Assembly: GCA_958427375.1 (NCBI GenBank)
Contig: CAUABY010000074.1
Location: 1 to 8,994 of the forward strand
Reading direction: 5' to 3'
Source: an uncultured Eubacteriales bacterium
GTDB lineage: Bacteria > Bacillota > Clostridia > Oscillospirales > Oscillospiraceae
DNA: 8,994 bases
Shown here: positions 1 to 5,953 of the stretch, piece by piece
Layout: every line of letters begins with the position of its first letter
Position numbering within the stretch: position 1 is the stretch's first letter
Program-made: the position numbers and the translations under genes
Notes under the pieces: model-generated
What the model was told of the DNA's origin: nothing
Databases searched by the model: none
The model's input: only the letters and a program-made list of their open reading frames with translations

Positions 1-2
1 AA

Positions 3-213
3 CTTATGCGTATGGACAGGCGCCGTTATCAGATCTACGGCATCACCGACGACTACAGAGGCGGCAAAGGGCCGCTGCGCAAGATGTTTTAGGACATCGT
101 CATCTATGACAAGCTGGAGTTTTTGACCCAGCACGAGACTTTCCGCCTTGCTGTCGGCGGCCAGCTCTCCGTCCCCATCCCCGGCAGCCACGAGGGCTTT
201 TACTGTCCTGAAA
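3..213 (+). pseudogene. Decayed coding remnant with an in-frame stop (unrecognised)
   Basis: Reading the frame that begins at base 3 gives a protein-like stretch, MDRRRYQIYGITDDYRGG and onward, broken by TAG at 90-92. It resumes at once in the same frame as DIVIYDKLEFLTQHETFRLA, then GGQLSVPIPGSHEGFY. Both halves have third codon positions rich in G and C, as in real genes of this GC content, so this looks like one gene interrupted by a point nonsense mutation. After about base 213 (CPEN) the frame stays open to 362, but its composition no longer looks coding. I do not recognise the family. The 5' end lies outside the window, and no start or ribosome binding site can be assigned. Confidence 0.45.
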
Positions 214-375
214 ACCGCAGGCCATCGGTAAACGGTGGCTTGCAGCTTTTTTATTTTGTACGGCAATCCGCGTCAGGGCAAACCGGCGGGCTTCGGATAC
301 GCTGTACTTTTTATACGGAACAGTCAGCTCTTTGGCATCCACGCCTGCACGAGGCAATATAAATTGACTTTTCAT
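214..375 (-). pseudogene. Possible minus-strand gene-start remnant (unrecognised)
   Basis: On the minus strand a frame opens with ATG at 373-375 and reads MKSQFILPRAGVDAKELTVP, then YKKYSVSEARRFALTRIAVQ, which looks more protein-like than any plus frame over the same bases. Beyond about base 214 it enters sequence that codes in the plus direction and becomes a cysteine- and arginine-rich shadow, so the gene appears cut there. AAGG sits directly against the ATG, which is too close to be a good ribosome binding site. No domain is recognised. It may be the first 50 or so codons of a gene left by a rearrangement, or chance. Confidence 0.25.
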
Positions 376-393
376 CCTTGATTTCTTTATTTT

Positions 394-811
394 ATGGCTA
401 TCTGCAATCCTTATGAACGCATAGACAGCCTGACCGGCGCCTTCAACAGCCGCTATTTTGACTGCTGGCTGGAGGAGCTATACGCGAACAAGCGGGAGGT
501 TCCACGTAATTAATGTTGATATAGCCAATCATAAAAAAATAAATCTGGTTTTCGGCAACAAATTTAAAGTTGCGTCCTTATATCGCAATATCTCCAGCGC
601 TCTGATCGATATGGGCTGCAAGGCCGTCGCCGAGGGCGTGGAGACAGTGCCGGAATTGGCCTTATTGCAAAAGTGGAATATCGACTATATCCAGGGGTAT
701 TATTTCTCCAAACCGGTAAGCGAAAAGGCGATAATCGACGTGCTCAACGACGGCAATGCAAGCAGCGCGGCAGAGGCAGCCGGCCAAAGCGCAGAAATTT
801 TACTCACGTAA
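394..811 (+). pseudogene. Collapsed GGDEF-EAL cyclic-di-GMP protein (frameshift plus internal deletion)
   Basis: Intact GGDEF-EAL proteins make or degrade the second messenger cyclic-di-GMP at the membrane or in the cytoplasm. From ATG 394 the frame reads ERIDSLTGAFNSRYFD, the opening of a GGDEF domain (DxLTGxxNRRYF), and then meets TAA after about 39 codons. One frame over, from about 500, it continues correctly as FHVINVDIANHKKINLVFGN, so a frameshift lies near 498-505. Right after FGNKF the homology jumps to the end of an EAL domain (CKAVAEGVETVPELALL, then DYIQGYYFSKPVSEKA). The GG(D/E)EF signature and the EAL catalytic motif are both missing. A TTG at 458 opens the second frame, but neither enzyme activity could survive. 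Identification is from recalled family motifs and is strong. A 117-residue EAL-tail peptide might still be made. Confidence 0.85.
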
Positions 812-823
812 AACCCCATACTT

Positions 824-875
824 GAGCAAAGAGCAGACCGCTAACACGGCCTGCTCTTTGCTCTGTTTTATTTAT
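824..875 (+). terminator. Rho-independent terminator after the GGDEF-EAL remnant
   Basis: GAGCAAAGAGCAG (824-836) pairs perfectly with CTGCTCTTTGCTC (851-863) as a 13-bp stem. A further CCG/CGG pairing (838-840 with 847-849) lies inside the loop. The stem is followed by TGTTTTATTTATTT, a T-rich tract on the plus strand. The minus side lacks a T tract, so it mainly terminates plus-strand transcription. It is intact although the gene before it is dead. Confidence 0.85.
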
Positions 876-983
876 TTCTCAATTTAATTCATCCGTATGC
901 CGGCTGCGCCGCGCAGCATGGGATGCGTCTGTAGCGGCATTTTTCCCGCGTGGCGCACGGATATGGGTTCGGCTCTCCCCGGC

Positions 984-2114
984 TTACAGCACCGGCTCCG
1001 TCCATTCGCCGCCTCCGCCACCGCCGCCGGAAGCACCGCTGCCTCCTCCGCCGCCGTAAATACTGTAAACGACAGGCTTATCATTCACCTTATCCGCGGC
1101 GATATAGCCCATGCTTCCGTCGGGCAGGGAGGCAAGATAGCAGTTTTCAAAAGCCCAAAGCAGCGTAAGCTCCGTATTTCTGTCGAGGCTGTCTATAACC
1201 TCGCCGCGAAGCTCAAGGCTGCGGAAAAGCTCCGCGCCGGAGGCCGCATAGCCCACCGCGCTTTCAAAGGCCTCGTCGCCCTCAAGACGCAGGCAGCGCC
1301 TTTCCACCGTGGCAAAAACGCCGTCGATATAGAGCGTGCAGATTTCGCCCTCCTGAGAGAACACCCGCACCTGCTCGCCGCGCCGGTAAATTGCCGCGTA
1401 GAGCTCCGCCTCGGCGGAGATAACATGGGCGGCGGTTCCGCCGTTGGTACTGTCAAGGCCTGCGTACCCCGCGCGCTCGGCTCTGAACACAATTCTTCTC
1501 TGAGCGGCAAGGCTGATGTCGCCGCCGTCAACACCGGCAGCGGGCGCTCCTCCGCCTCCACCGCCTCCGCCACCGCCGGAGTAGCTGTAGGACTGGATGC
1601 GGCTGTCACTGAGCATATCGGAGGGCACATAGCCCAGAACACCGTCAAGCTCGACAAGGCAGCAATCCCCGAAGTCGGCAAGGAGCTGAAGCTCCGTATT
1701 GGTGTTCAGCGTCTGCGCAGGCTCGCCGCGGAGCAGATAGCCGGTGAAAAACTCCGCCTTGCTTCTGGCATAGACCGTGCGCGGCTCTGCCTCCGCCTCG
1801 CCGTCAAGCGCCACAAGGCGCTTTTCAACATAGCCCCTGCCTTTGGCAGAGCTTACAATGTAGTAGTTCTCCCACTCGTCCTCTATCAAGAGCTTATCGC
1901 CCCGCTCAAGTACGGCCATAACCGCGCAGGCCTCAAGCGTTACTACCTCCGCGCCGGAAGTGTCCGGAGTCGGGGTGGGGGTGGGCGTCGGGGCAGGTGT
2001 GGGTTCCGGTGCGGCCGCAGGCTCATGGGTGGAGACGGCGGGAGGCATGGGAATACCACAGCCGCCGAGCAGCAGCATGGCTGCGCAGAGACAGACTGCA
2101 ATTATCTTTTTCAT
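984..2114 (-). CDS. Lipoprotein with duplicated SH3-like domains and polyglycine linkers
   Basis: A 376-residue protein predicted to be exported and lipid-anchored on the outer face of the membrane. Residues 1-19 form a lipoprotein signal (MKKIIAVCLC, then LLLGGC) with lipidated Cys19. A Pro/Thr spacer (31-50) lifts the rest off the membrane. Two homologous units follow, about 56-178 and 229-352, each with two SH3-like segments. Examples are TLNTNTELQLLADFGDCCLV against SLDRNTELTLLWAFENCYLA, and VLGYVPSDML against SMGYIAADKV. The units are split by ten glycines (180-189), and the protein ends in a Gly/Ser run (354-369) plus EWTEPVL. The start is the ATG three bases after the upstream stop, with AGGGGG inside the last codons of that gene, so translation is probably coupled. 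SH3-like folds of this type often bind cell wall; a catalytic role is not indicated. The binding target is unknown. Confidence 0.85.
   Translation of the reverse strand: MKKIIAVCLCAAMLLLGGCGIPMPPAVSTHEPAAAPEPTPAPTPTPTPTPDTSGAEVVTLEACAVMAVLERGDKLLIEDEWENYYIVSSAKGRGYVEKRLVALDGEAEAEPRTVYARSKAEFFTGYLLRGEPAQTLNTNTELQLLADFGDCCLVELDGVLGYVPSDMLSDSRIQSYSYSGGGGGGGGGGAPAAGVDGGDISLAAQRRIVFRAERAGYAGLDSTNGGTAAHVISAEAELYAAIYRRGEQVRVFSQEGEICTLYIDGVFATVERRCLRLEGDEAFESAVGYAASGAELFRSLELRGEVIDSLDRNTELTLLWAFENCYLASLPDGSMGYIAADKVNDKPVVYSIYGGGGGSGASGGGGGGGEWTEPVL
1008..1055 (-). repeat. C-terminal Gly/Ser-rich tract of the lipoprotein
   Basis: Residues 354-369 of the lipoprotein are five Gly, SGAS, then seven Gly, followed by the terminal EWTEPVL. 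The second SH3-like unit runs into it exactly as the first runs into the internal decaglycine, so the duplicated unit probably included its glycine tail. Confidence 0.75.
1548..1577 (-). repeat. Decaglycine linker tract
   Basis: Ten consecutive glycine codons (residues 180-189 of the lipoprotein) written with mixed GGA, GGC and GGT codons. It separates the two duplicated SH3-like units. The mixed codons suggest it is kept at protein level and is not a simple slippage tract. Confidence 0.8.
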
Positions 2115-2117
2115 GGC

Positions 2118-4484
2118 TTACCCCCTGTAATCTGCGTCATATTTGTCGCCGTACACATAGTGGATTATATCCCAGATATAATTGTACGCTGCGGTTCCGG
2201 GTGAGAAGGCGTTACGGTTTTGATAGGCAATATAGCCGATGCTGCGGCGGACGATACCGCCGTACAGCGTCACCTGTCCGCCGTCAGGCGCGGTGAGCTT
2301 GATATACGGGCGCATGGCAATATCGTCCACGCACTGCTCATTTGAAAAGCCCACCAGCACGTTGGTATACTGCGCCTTGCCGCCGGAGTAGCGGAACACC
2401 GGGTCAGTACCGGCGGCGCGGCTGTAGGCATAGTTGTGCCTTGCGTAACTGTCGCCGAGACCGAGAGAGCCGTTTTGTATCTCGCTTGCCCAGCACAGCA
2501 GCGTGCCGTATTCCTCCAGCCTGTAGCCGGTCACTCCGTTCCCAATGAGGGCAGATTTGAGCGATCTGTCGATGCCGGTTATCATGCGGATGCCCTTATT
2601 GCCGGTTATCCTGATGGAGCTGCCGCCATAGGTGAGCAGATTATCAAGGCCGGACACTCTGTTGAGGCTGTACTTGCCGTCGCTCTTTTCAAGGCTGTAC
2701 ACATACATACCCGTCGGGTACATCTGATGTACATCGGAGCCGAAAGGCAGATTGTACTCCGCGGTGGTGATAAGCAGCTCTTCGCCCTCCGCCAGCTCAA
2801 TACTGCCAAAGCTCCCGCCCGCGTCCGGATAGAGGTCTATCCCGTCAACACTGAGAATCACAGGCTTGCCGCCGTGGAGCTGCGCCACATTATCCAGAGA
2901 ATAGTCCTTCTCCTCCGGCGGGGTCTCAGGTTCGCTTATATCCTGCGCCGTGAAGTTGAGCGCGTCGTTCTCCCTATCATACTCAGCGCTGAGGCTGTAT
3001 TCCTTGCCGTTATCCAGCGTCCATTCACGGGTGGACAGCTCATAGGCTGCGACGCCGTACAGAACGCTCTTGGTAGAGTCCGGCTCATTCCCCGCAGACG
3101 GCAGGGAGAAGCTGCTGTTCCCCGCTTCAAGCTGCCCGACAATGCCTGCTTCAAATCTATCGGACCATGTATGTATCTGGCCGGTCTTTATGAAATAGTT
3201 CTGCTCCAGAGAATTCGCGGGGCAGGCGGGATTCGGGCTGTGCTCGGAGTGGACGGCGCTCATCAGCTCGTCGGTCAGGCCGAAGTAGAGGTGTTTATAA
3301 TATGAATCACTGTACTCTACATCGTCCCATGTGACGTCTATATGATACCACTTCCCGTCCAGCTTCACGACGTTCCACTCGTGGCCGTTGCCGGTGCAGC
3401 GCTCATTTTCTATGTTCACGCGGTCAAGCAGCATCTTATACGCGGAGCGATAGGCGGCGCAGGTACCTTTGCCATAGAAGAACACGCCCTCCGCGCCGCA
3501 GAGCACACCCGTGCTGCTGTTATCATAGGTGCATTTTTCAAGGATCCAGTCGTGCAGCCAAAGCGCACGCTCGTACTGACTGCCGTTCGGCAGCGCCGCA
3601 AGGCACTGCTTCGCCACATCGTCGGCAGCCTGCTCAATCGTCTGGACAGCACCGGTAGGCGTGACATAAATCGTCTTTGTATCAGACGTTGAGAAATACT
3701 TTTCCTTACCGTCCGTATCAGTGAAAGGGTACATCTCCAAAAGATAGAAGTCTATCTTATACTCATTGCCGCTGTAAAATGTTACGGAAAAAACATTGTT
3801 CTCCTGAAACGGCTGATTGGCGGGATCAACGACAAACTGCCATGCGCCGTCCACCTTCTGCATAACACTGTAACGGTATTTATACTTAAAGTTGAACTCC
3901 GTAAGCGGGCGGCTGTTGCCGGCAGGCGTCGTGCCCGTGGGGTTCAGGGTGTAGGTCACCGTTTCATTCACTGTCGGGGCTGAATTGGACGAGAGCACCT
4001 CCAACGCGAGACCTGTGGGCATCTCCGACACGTTACCCGGCGCAGGCTCAGACATATAGGGAACTATATTCTCGCCAGCGTCCAAGGCAAAAAGCACATC
4101 CGTGAGCAAATCATCCGGCTCGCCAATGCCGGTATCACCGGGTTTCTCCTGCTGTTGCTCATCCTCAACCGGCGGCTGTGTTGTTATGGGTGCCTGTGTT
4201 GTGACGGGCGGTTCCGTTGTGACGGGAGACGGCGTTGTGATGGGAGACGGCGTTGTGACGGGCGGTTCCGTTGCGACGGGAGACGGCGTTGTGACTGGGG
4301 CTTGCGTATCAGCTGTAGGCTGTGTTTCCGGCACCACGGGCGCACTATCCCCGCCTAAAGAAATCGGCGGCTCGTTCGCGGCGGCAGAATCCAACATATC
4401 CGCGCCCTCGGCGAATACGGCCGCGGGCATCAGCATGAGAATCATGAGCATGACAAGCAGCAGGCAAATCGAGCGTTTGAGCAC
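2118..4484 (-). CDS. Secreted multidomain transglutaminase-like protein
   Basis: A 788-residue exported protein. Residues 1-25 are a Sec signal (MLKRSICLLL, hydrophobic core, cleavage probably after VFA). A Pro/Thr hexapeptide repeat (61-102) follows, then a beta-rich region (about 160-275). A transglutaminase-like core spans about 285-400, with Cys342 in GKGTCAAYRSAY, His368 in GHEWNVVKLDGKWYHID and Asp383 in DVTWDD; the Cys-His-Asp triad is complete. Members of this fold crosslink, deamidate or cleave amide bonds; which applies here is not visible. The C-terminal third holds a beta domain (about 620-745: GSSIRITGNKGIR, then AMRPYIKL) of a kind I recall from Clostridia surface proteins. No LPXTG or transmembrane anchor is visible. 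The start is GTG at 4482-4484, preceded by GGAGG at suitable distance. The earlier ATG is in another frame. It heads an operon with the lipoprotein. Confidence 0.88.
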   Translation of the reverse strand: MLKRSICLLLVMLMILMLMPAAVFAEGADMLDSAAANEPPISLGGDSAPVVPETQPTADTQAPVTTPSPVATEPPVTTPSPITTPSPVTTEPPVTTQAPITTQPPVEDEQQQEKPGDTGIGEPDDLLTDVLFALDAGENIVPYMSEPAPGNVSEMPTGLALEVLSSNSAPTVNETVTYTLNPTGTTPAGNSRPLTEFNFKYKYRYSVMQKVDGAWQFVVDPANQPFQENNVFSVTFYSGNEYKIDFYLLEMYPFTDTDGKEKYFSTSDTKTIYVTPTGAVQTIEQAADDVAKQCLAALPNGSQYERALWLHDWILEKCTYDNSSTGVLCGAEGVFFYGKGTCAAYRSAYKMLLDRVNIENERCTGNGHEWNVVKLDGKWYHIDVTWDDVEYSDSYYKHLYFGLTDELMSAVHSEHSPNPACPANSLEQNYFIKTGQIHTWSDRFEAGIVGQLEAGNSSFSLPSAGNEPDSTKSVLYGVAAYELSTREWTLDNGKEYSLSAEYDRENDALNFTAQDISEPETPPEEKDYSLDNVAQLHGGKPVILSVDGIDLYPDAGGSFGSIELAEGEELLITTAEYNLPFGSDVHQMYPTGMYVYSLEKSDGKYSLNRVSGLDNLLTYGGSSIRITGNKGIRMITGIDRSLKSALIGNGVTGYRLEEYGTLLCWASEIQNGSLGLGDSYARHNYAYSRAAGTDPVFRYSGGKAQYTNVLVGFSNEQCVDDIAMRPYIKLTAPDGGQVTLYGGIVRRSIGYIAYQNRNAFSPGTAAYNYIWDIIHYVYGDKYDADYRG
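4180..4305 (-). repeat. Seven 18-bp repeats encoding Pro/Thr hexapeptides
   Basis: Seven tandem 18-base units, seen on the plus strand as GTTGTGACGGGAGACGGC and variants. They encode (Q/P/E)(A/S/P)P(V/I)(T/A)T hexads: QAPVTT, PSPVAT, EPPVTT, PSPITT, PSPVTT, EPPVTT, QAPITT. The units alternate between two sequence types, which suggests duplication of a pair. The segment is a rigid extracellular spacer between the signal peptide and the folded part of the transglutaminase-like protein, and is likely to vary in copy number. Confidence 0.85.
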
Positions 4485-4533
4485 TGTTATGACCCTCCAT
4501 TAAAAATGTCTGAAAAACACTGTATTCAATGAA

Positions 4534-4563
4534 ATATTACCATATCTGCCGACTTTTTGTAAA
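4534..4563 (-). promoter_or_regulatory. Sigma-A-type promoter with extended -10 for the surface operon
   Basis: Read on the minus strand: -35 TTTACA (4563-4558), an 18-base spacer, and -10 TAATAT (4539-4534). The -10 is preceded by TGG, giving the TGn extended -10 element. Transcription would start near 4527, leaving a leader of about 43 bases before the GTG at 4484. The region is AT-rich compared with its flanks. No operator-like palindrome overlaps the promoter. Confidence 0.7.
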
Positions 4564-4618
4564 GCATATATTTTTTGCCGGGGGTTAACCGCAATCCTAG
4601 GGTCTGCGGGTCTCTCTG

Positions 4619-4816
4619 TCAGCCTTCGCCCCTGGCGGTTTTTATGACCTCAAGGACAAGGGTTTTCAGCGCGCTGAGCCCCGCCATGGCCGCGCCGATG
4701 AGTGCGGCTTTCCACGCCGCCGCATCCACGCCGAGCTGTGAGGCGGCGGGCAAGGCGACGATGAAGCCCTCCAAGAATGTCCACGCTGCGCGCTCAATTA
4801 TATTCTTCCAATTCAT
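4619..4816 (-). CDS. Phage holin, r1t-like
   Basis: A 65-residue membrane protein that would open the cytoplasmic membrane to release the endolysin. It begins MNWKNIIERAAWTFLEGF and has two hydrophobic stretches (about 12-28 and 33-57) joined by QLGVDAAAW, then ends in a short charged tail (KTARGEG). The ERAxxTF start, the GVD turn and the total size fit the r1t-type holins of Firmicute phages as I recall them. A strong AGGAGG (plus-strand 4824-4829) lies 7 bases before ATG. It is the last lysis gene, 134 bases before the surface operon, and no clear terminator follows it on the minus strand. Confidence 0.82.
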   Translation of the reverse strand: MNWKNIIERAAWTFLEGFIVALPAASQLGVDAAAWKAALIGAAMAGLSALKTLVLEVIKTARGEG

Positions 4817-4840
4817 ACAGTTTCCTCCTCAGTTTCAGCT

Positions 4841-4862
4841 GCCGGGAATTGAATCCCCCGGC
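4841..4862 (-). other. Small GC-rich hairpin before the holin
   Basis: GCCGGG and CCCGGC form a 6-bp perfect stem around a 10-base loop between the stop of the membrane/coiled-coil gene and the holin ribosome binding site. No T tract follows, so it is not a classical terminator. It could modulate holin translation or mRNA stability, or have no role. Confidence 0.35.
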
Positions 4863-4863
4863 T

Positions 4864-5103
4864 TCAGTTTTTATGTTCAAGGTCGTCAATGCGGTGGTTG
4901 GCGACCTTTATCTGCTCCGCGGTCACATCCGCGCGCCGCTCAAGCGCATATGTGCGCTCAATAACGGTGTTGTGCAAATCCACCTTCTTCTCAAGCTGCT
5001 CTAACTTATACGCGATAAGCGCGCTGGACTTTCGGTTGGCCAGATACGCCCCCACAAGCGTGGCGAGGAAGCCCAGCACCGCGACAATGACAGTCTCGCT
5101 CAT
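4864..5103 (-). CDS. Small phage membrane protein with a C-terminal coiled coil (putative lysis accessory)
   Basis: A 79-residue protein with one N-terminal membrane helix (about 4-22, VIVAVLGFLATLVGAYLA) followed by a charged coiled coil (about 28-76). The latter carries LEQLEKKVDLHNTVIERTY and IKVANHRIDDLE, sequences I recall from small proteins beside holins and endolysins in Firmicute phages. They are often annotated as hypothetical or haemolysin-XhlA-like, although XhlA itself has the opposite order (coiled coil first). The start is ATG 5101-5103, which overlaps the endolysin TGA as ATGA. An in-frame ATG at 5128-5130 would put nine residues inside the endolysin gene and is less likely. 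It may assist the holin or regulate lysis; the role is inferred from position only. Confidence 0.78.
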   Translation of the reverse strand: MSETVIVAVLGFLATLVGAYLANRKSSALIAYKLEQLEKKVDLHNTVIERTYALERRADVTAEQIKVANHRIDDLEHKN

Positions 5104-5900
5104 CCGCGCACACTGAGCAGCGCCGCCCAAGTCCTGGCACCAATCACCCCGTCCGCCGCAAGGCCGTGCGCCGACTGAAAGGCACGTGTACTGCGCGCGG
5201 TAGGCGCGTCAAAGTCGCCGCTGGGGACGCAGGCATAGCCGCGCGCGGCCATAAGTGCCTGCGCACAGGCTGTGTCCGCGCCGCGCATACCCTCACAGAG
5301 CATGCGCGGCGGCCAATAGGTCTCTCTGGGCACATCTTCCGCACTTCCGGCTTCCGCCGCCGCGCCCGCGCTGCCGGGATTTGCGGCGTTTCCGCCGCCC
5401 GCGCTTTCCTGTTTCGCCGCGCCCGTATCAAACCAGTTGTAAAAGCCCTGCGCATAGGCCGCGCGCACGCCGATATTATTAACCGCCGGTCGCTCGTACT
5501 CGCGGCAGACGCGCGCGGCGCAGTCGTACACACTGCCGCTTTCGCAAAGCGCGGCGAAGAGCGCGGGGTAATCCCGCCGAAGCTCGTGTATGCAGAACTC
5601 CACCTGCGCTGCCTCATCGCCGACGCTCACGCCGCGGGCGCGGGCGAAATCCAGCAGGGCCTGCTTGCGGCTCCAATACGTCCACTGACACAGGCCGTAC
5701 CCCACCGCGTCGCGCACGAAATCCAGCATGCCGCAGTCGGCGCGACGGGTGTACTCCGCGTCCGTGAATTCTGTCATCCCGCGCTGTGCTATGTTAGCCT
5801 GCATGGCGCTCTCGGCCTGCATGTTGCCCATGATTCCACAGGCTCCCGCGCGGCTGAGCCCGGCGGAGAGCAGGCTGTTATATATGCTTTCAATACTCAT
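5100..5900 (-). CDS. Endolysin: phage-lysozyme domain plus peptidoglycan-binding domain
   Basis: A 266-residue enzyme that would cut peptidoglycan glycan strands at the end of infection. Residues 1-155 match the phage tail lysozyme (Phage_lysozyme2) pattern: GLSRAGACGIMGNMQAES with probable catalytic Glu30, then VGYGLCQWTYWSRKQALLDF, and AAQVEFCIHEL. An Ala/Gly linker (about 160-192) leads to a PG_binding_1-type domain (about 205-263) with ALMAARGYACVPSGDFD, AFQSAHGLAADGVIG and RTWAALLS. No signal peptide is visible, so it depends on the holin. ATG 5898-5900 is preceded by GGGAGA ten bases upstream. The stop overlaps the next gene's start (ATGA). The protein has ten cysteines, which is unusually many for an endolysin. 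Confidence 0.87.
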   Translation of the reverse strand: MSIESIYNSLLSAGLSRAGACGIMGNMQAESAMQANIAQRGMTEFTDAEYTRRADCGMLDFVRDAVGYGLCQWTYWSRKQALLDFARARGVSVGDEAAQVEFCIHELRRDYPALFAALCESGSVYDCAARVCREYERPAVNNIGVRAAYAQGFYNWFDTGAAKQESAGGGNAANPGSAGAAAEAGSAEDVPRETYWPPRMLCEGMRGADTACAQALMAARGYACVPSGDFDAPTARSTRAFQSAHGLAADGVIGARTWAALLSVRG

Positions 5901-5953
5901 TATATTAATCTCTCCCTATGCGGCGCGATGGAGATTATCCAGCACGTGCCGCT

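Noticed and set aside
884..1084. Minus-strand 66-codon frame overlapping the end of the lipoprotein gene
   Set aside because: Its first part is the glycine tract out of frame, and the rest shows no coding character.
1193..1681. Second minus-strand frame of 162 codons inside the lipoprotein gene
   Set aside because: It reads the same DNA out of frame, giving a Ser/Arg/Pro-rich product without domains.
897..2204. Long plus-strand open frame of 435 codons opposite the lipoprotein and transglutaminase genes
   Set aside because: It arises from GC-rich codon positions of the minus-strand genes. Its product is Ala/Arg-rich without recognisable domains and it lacks a proper ribosome binding site. 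The minus strand has a lipobox, repeats and a coupled start.
4180..4305. Tandem repeat considered as a CRISPR array
   Set aside because: Units are contiguous 18-mers without spacers and lie in frame inside a coding region.
4583..4602. Palindromes GGTTAACC and CCTAGG between holin and surface operon, considered as an operator or attachment core
   Set aside because: Both are short, lie upstream of the -35, and have no second copy seen near the left boundary.
5896..5925. TATAAT-like sequence overlapping the endolysin start codon, considered as a promoter
   Set aside because: It includes the ATG itself and has no -35 element at a suitable distance.
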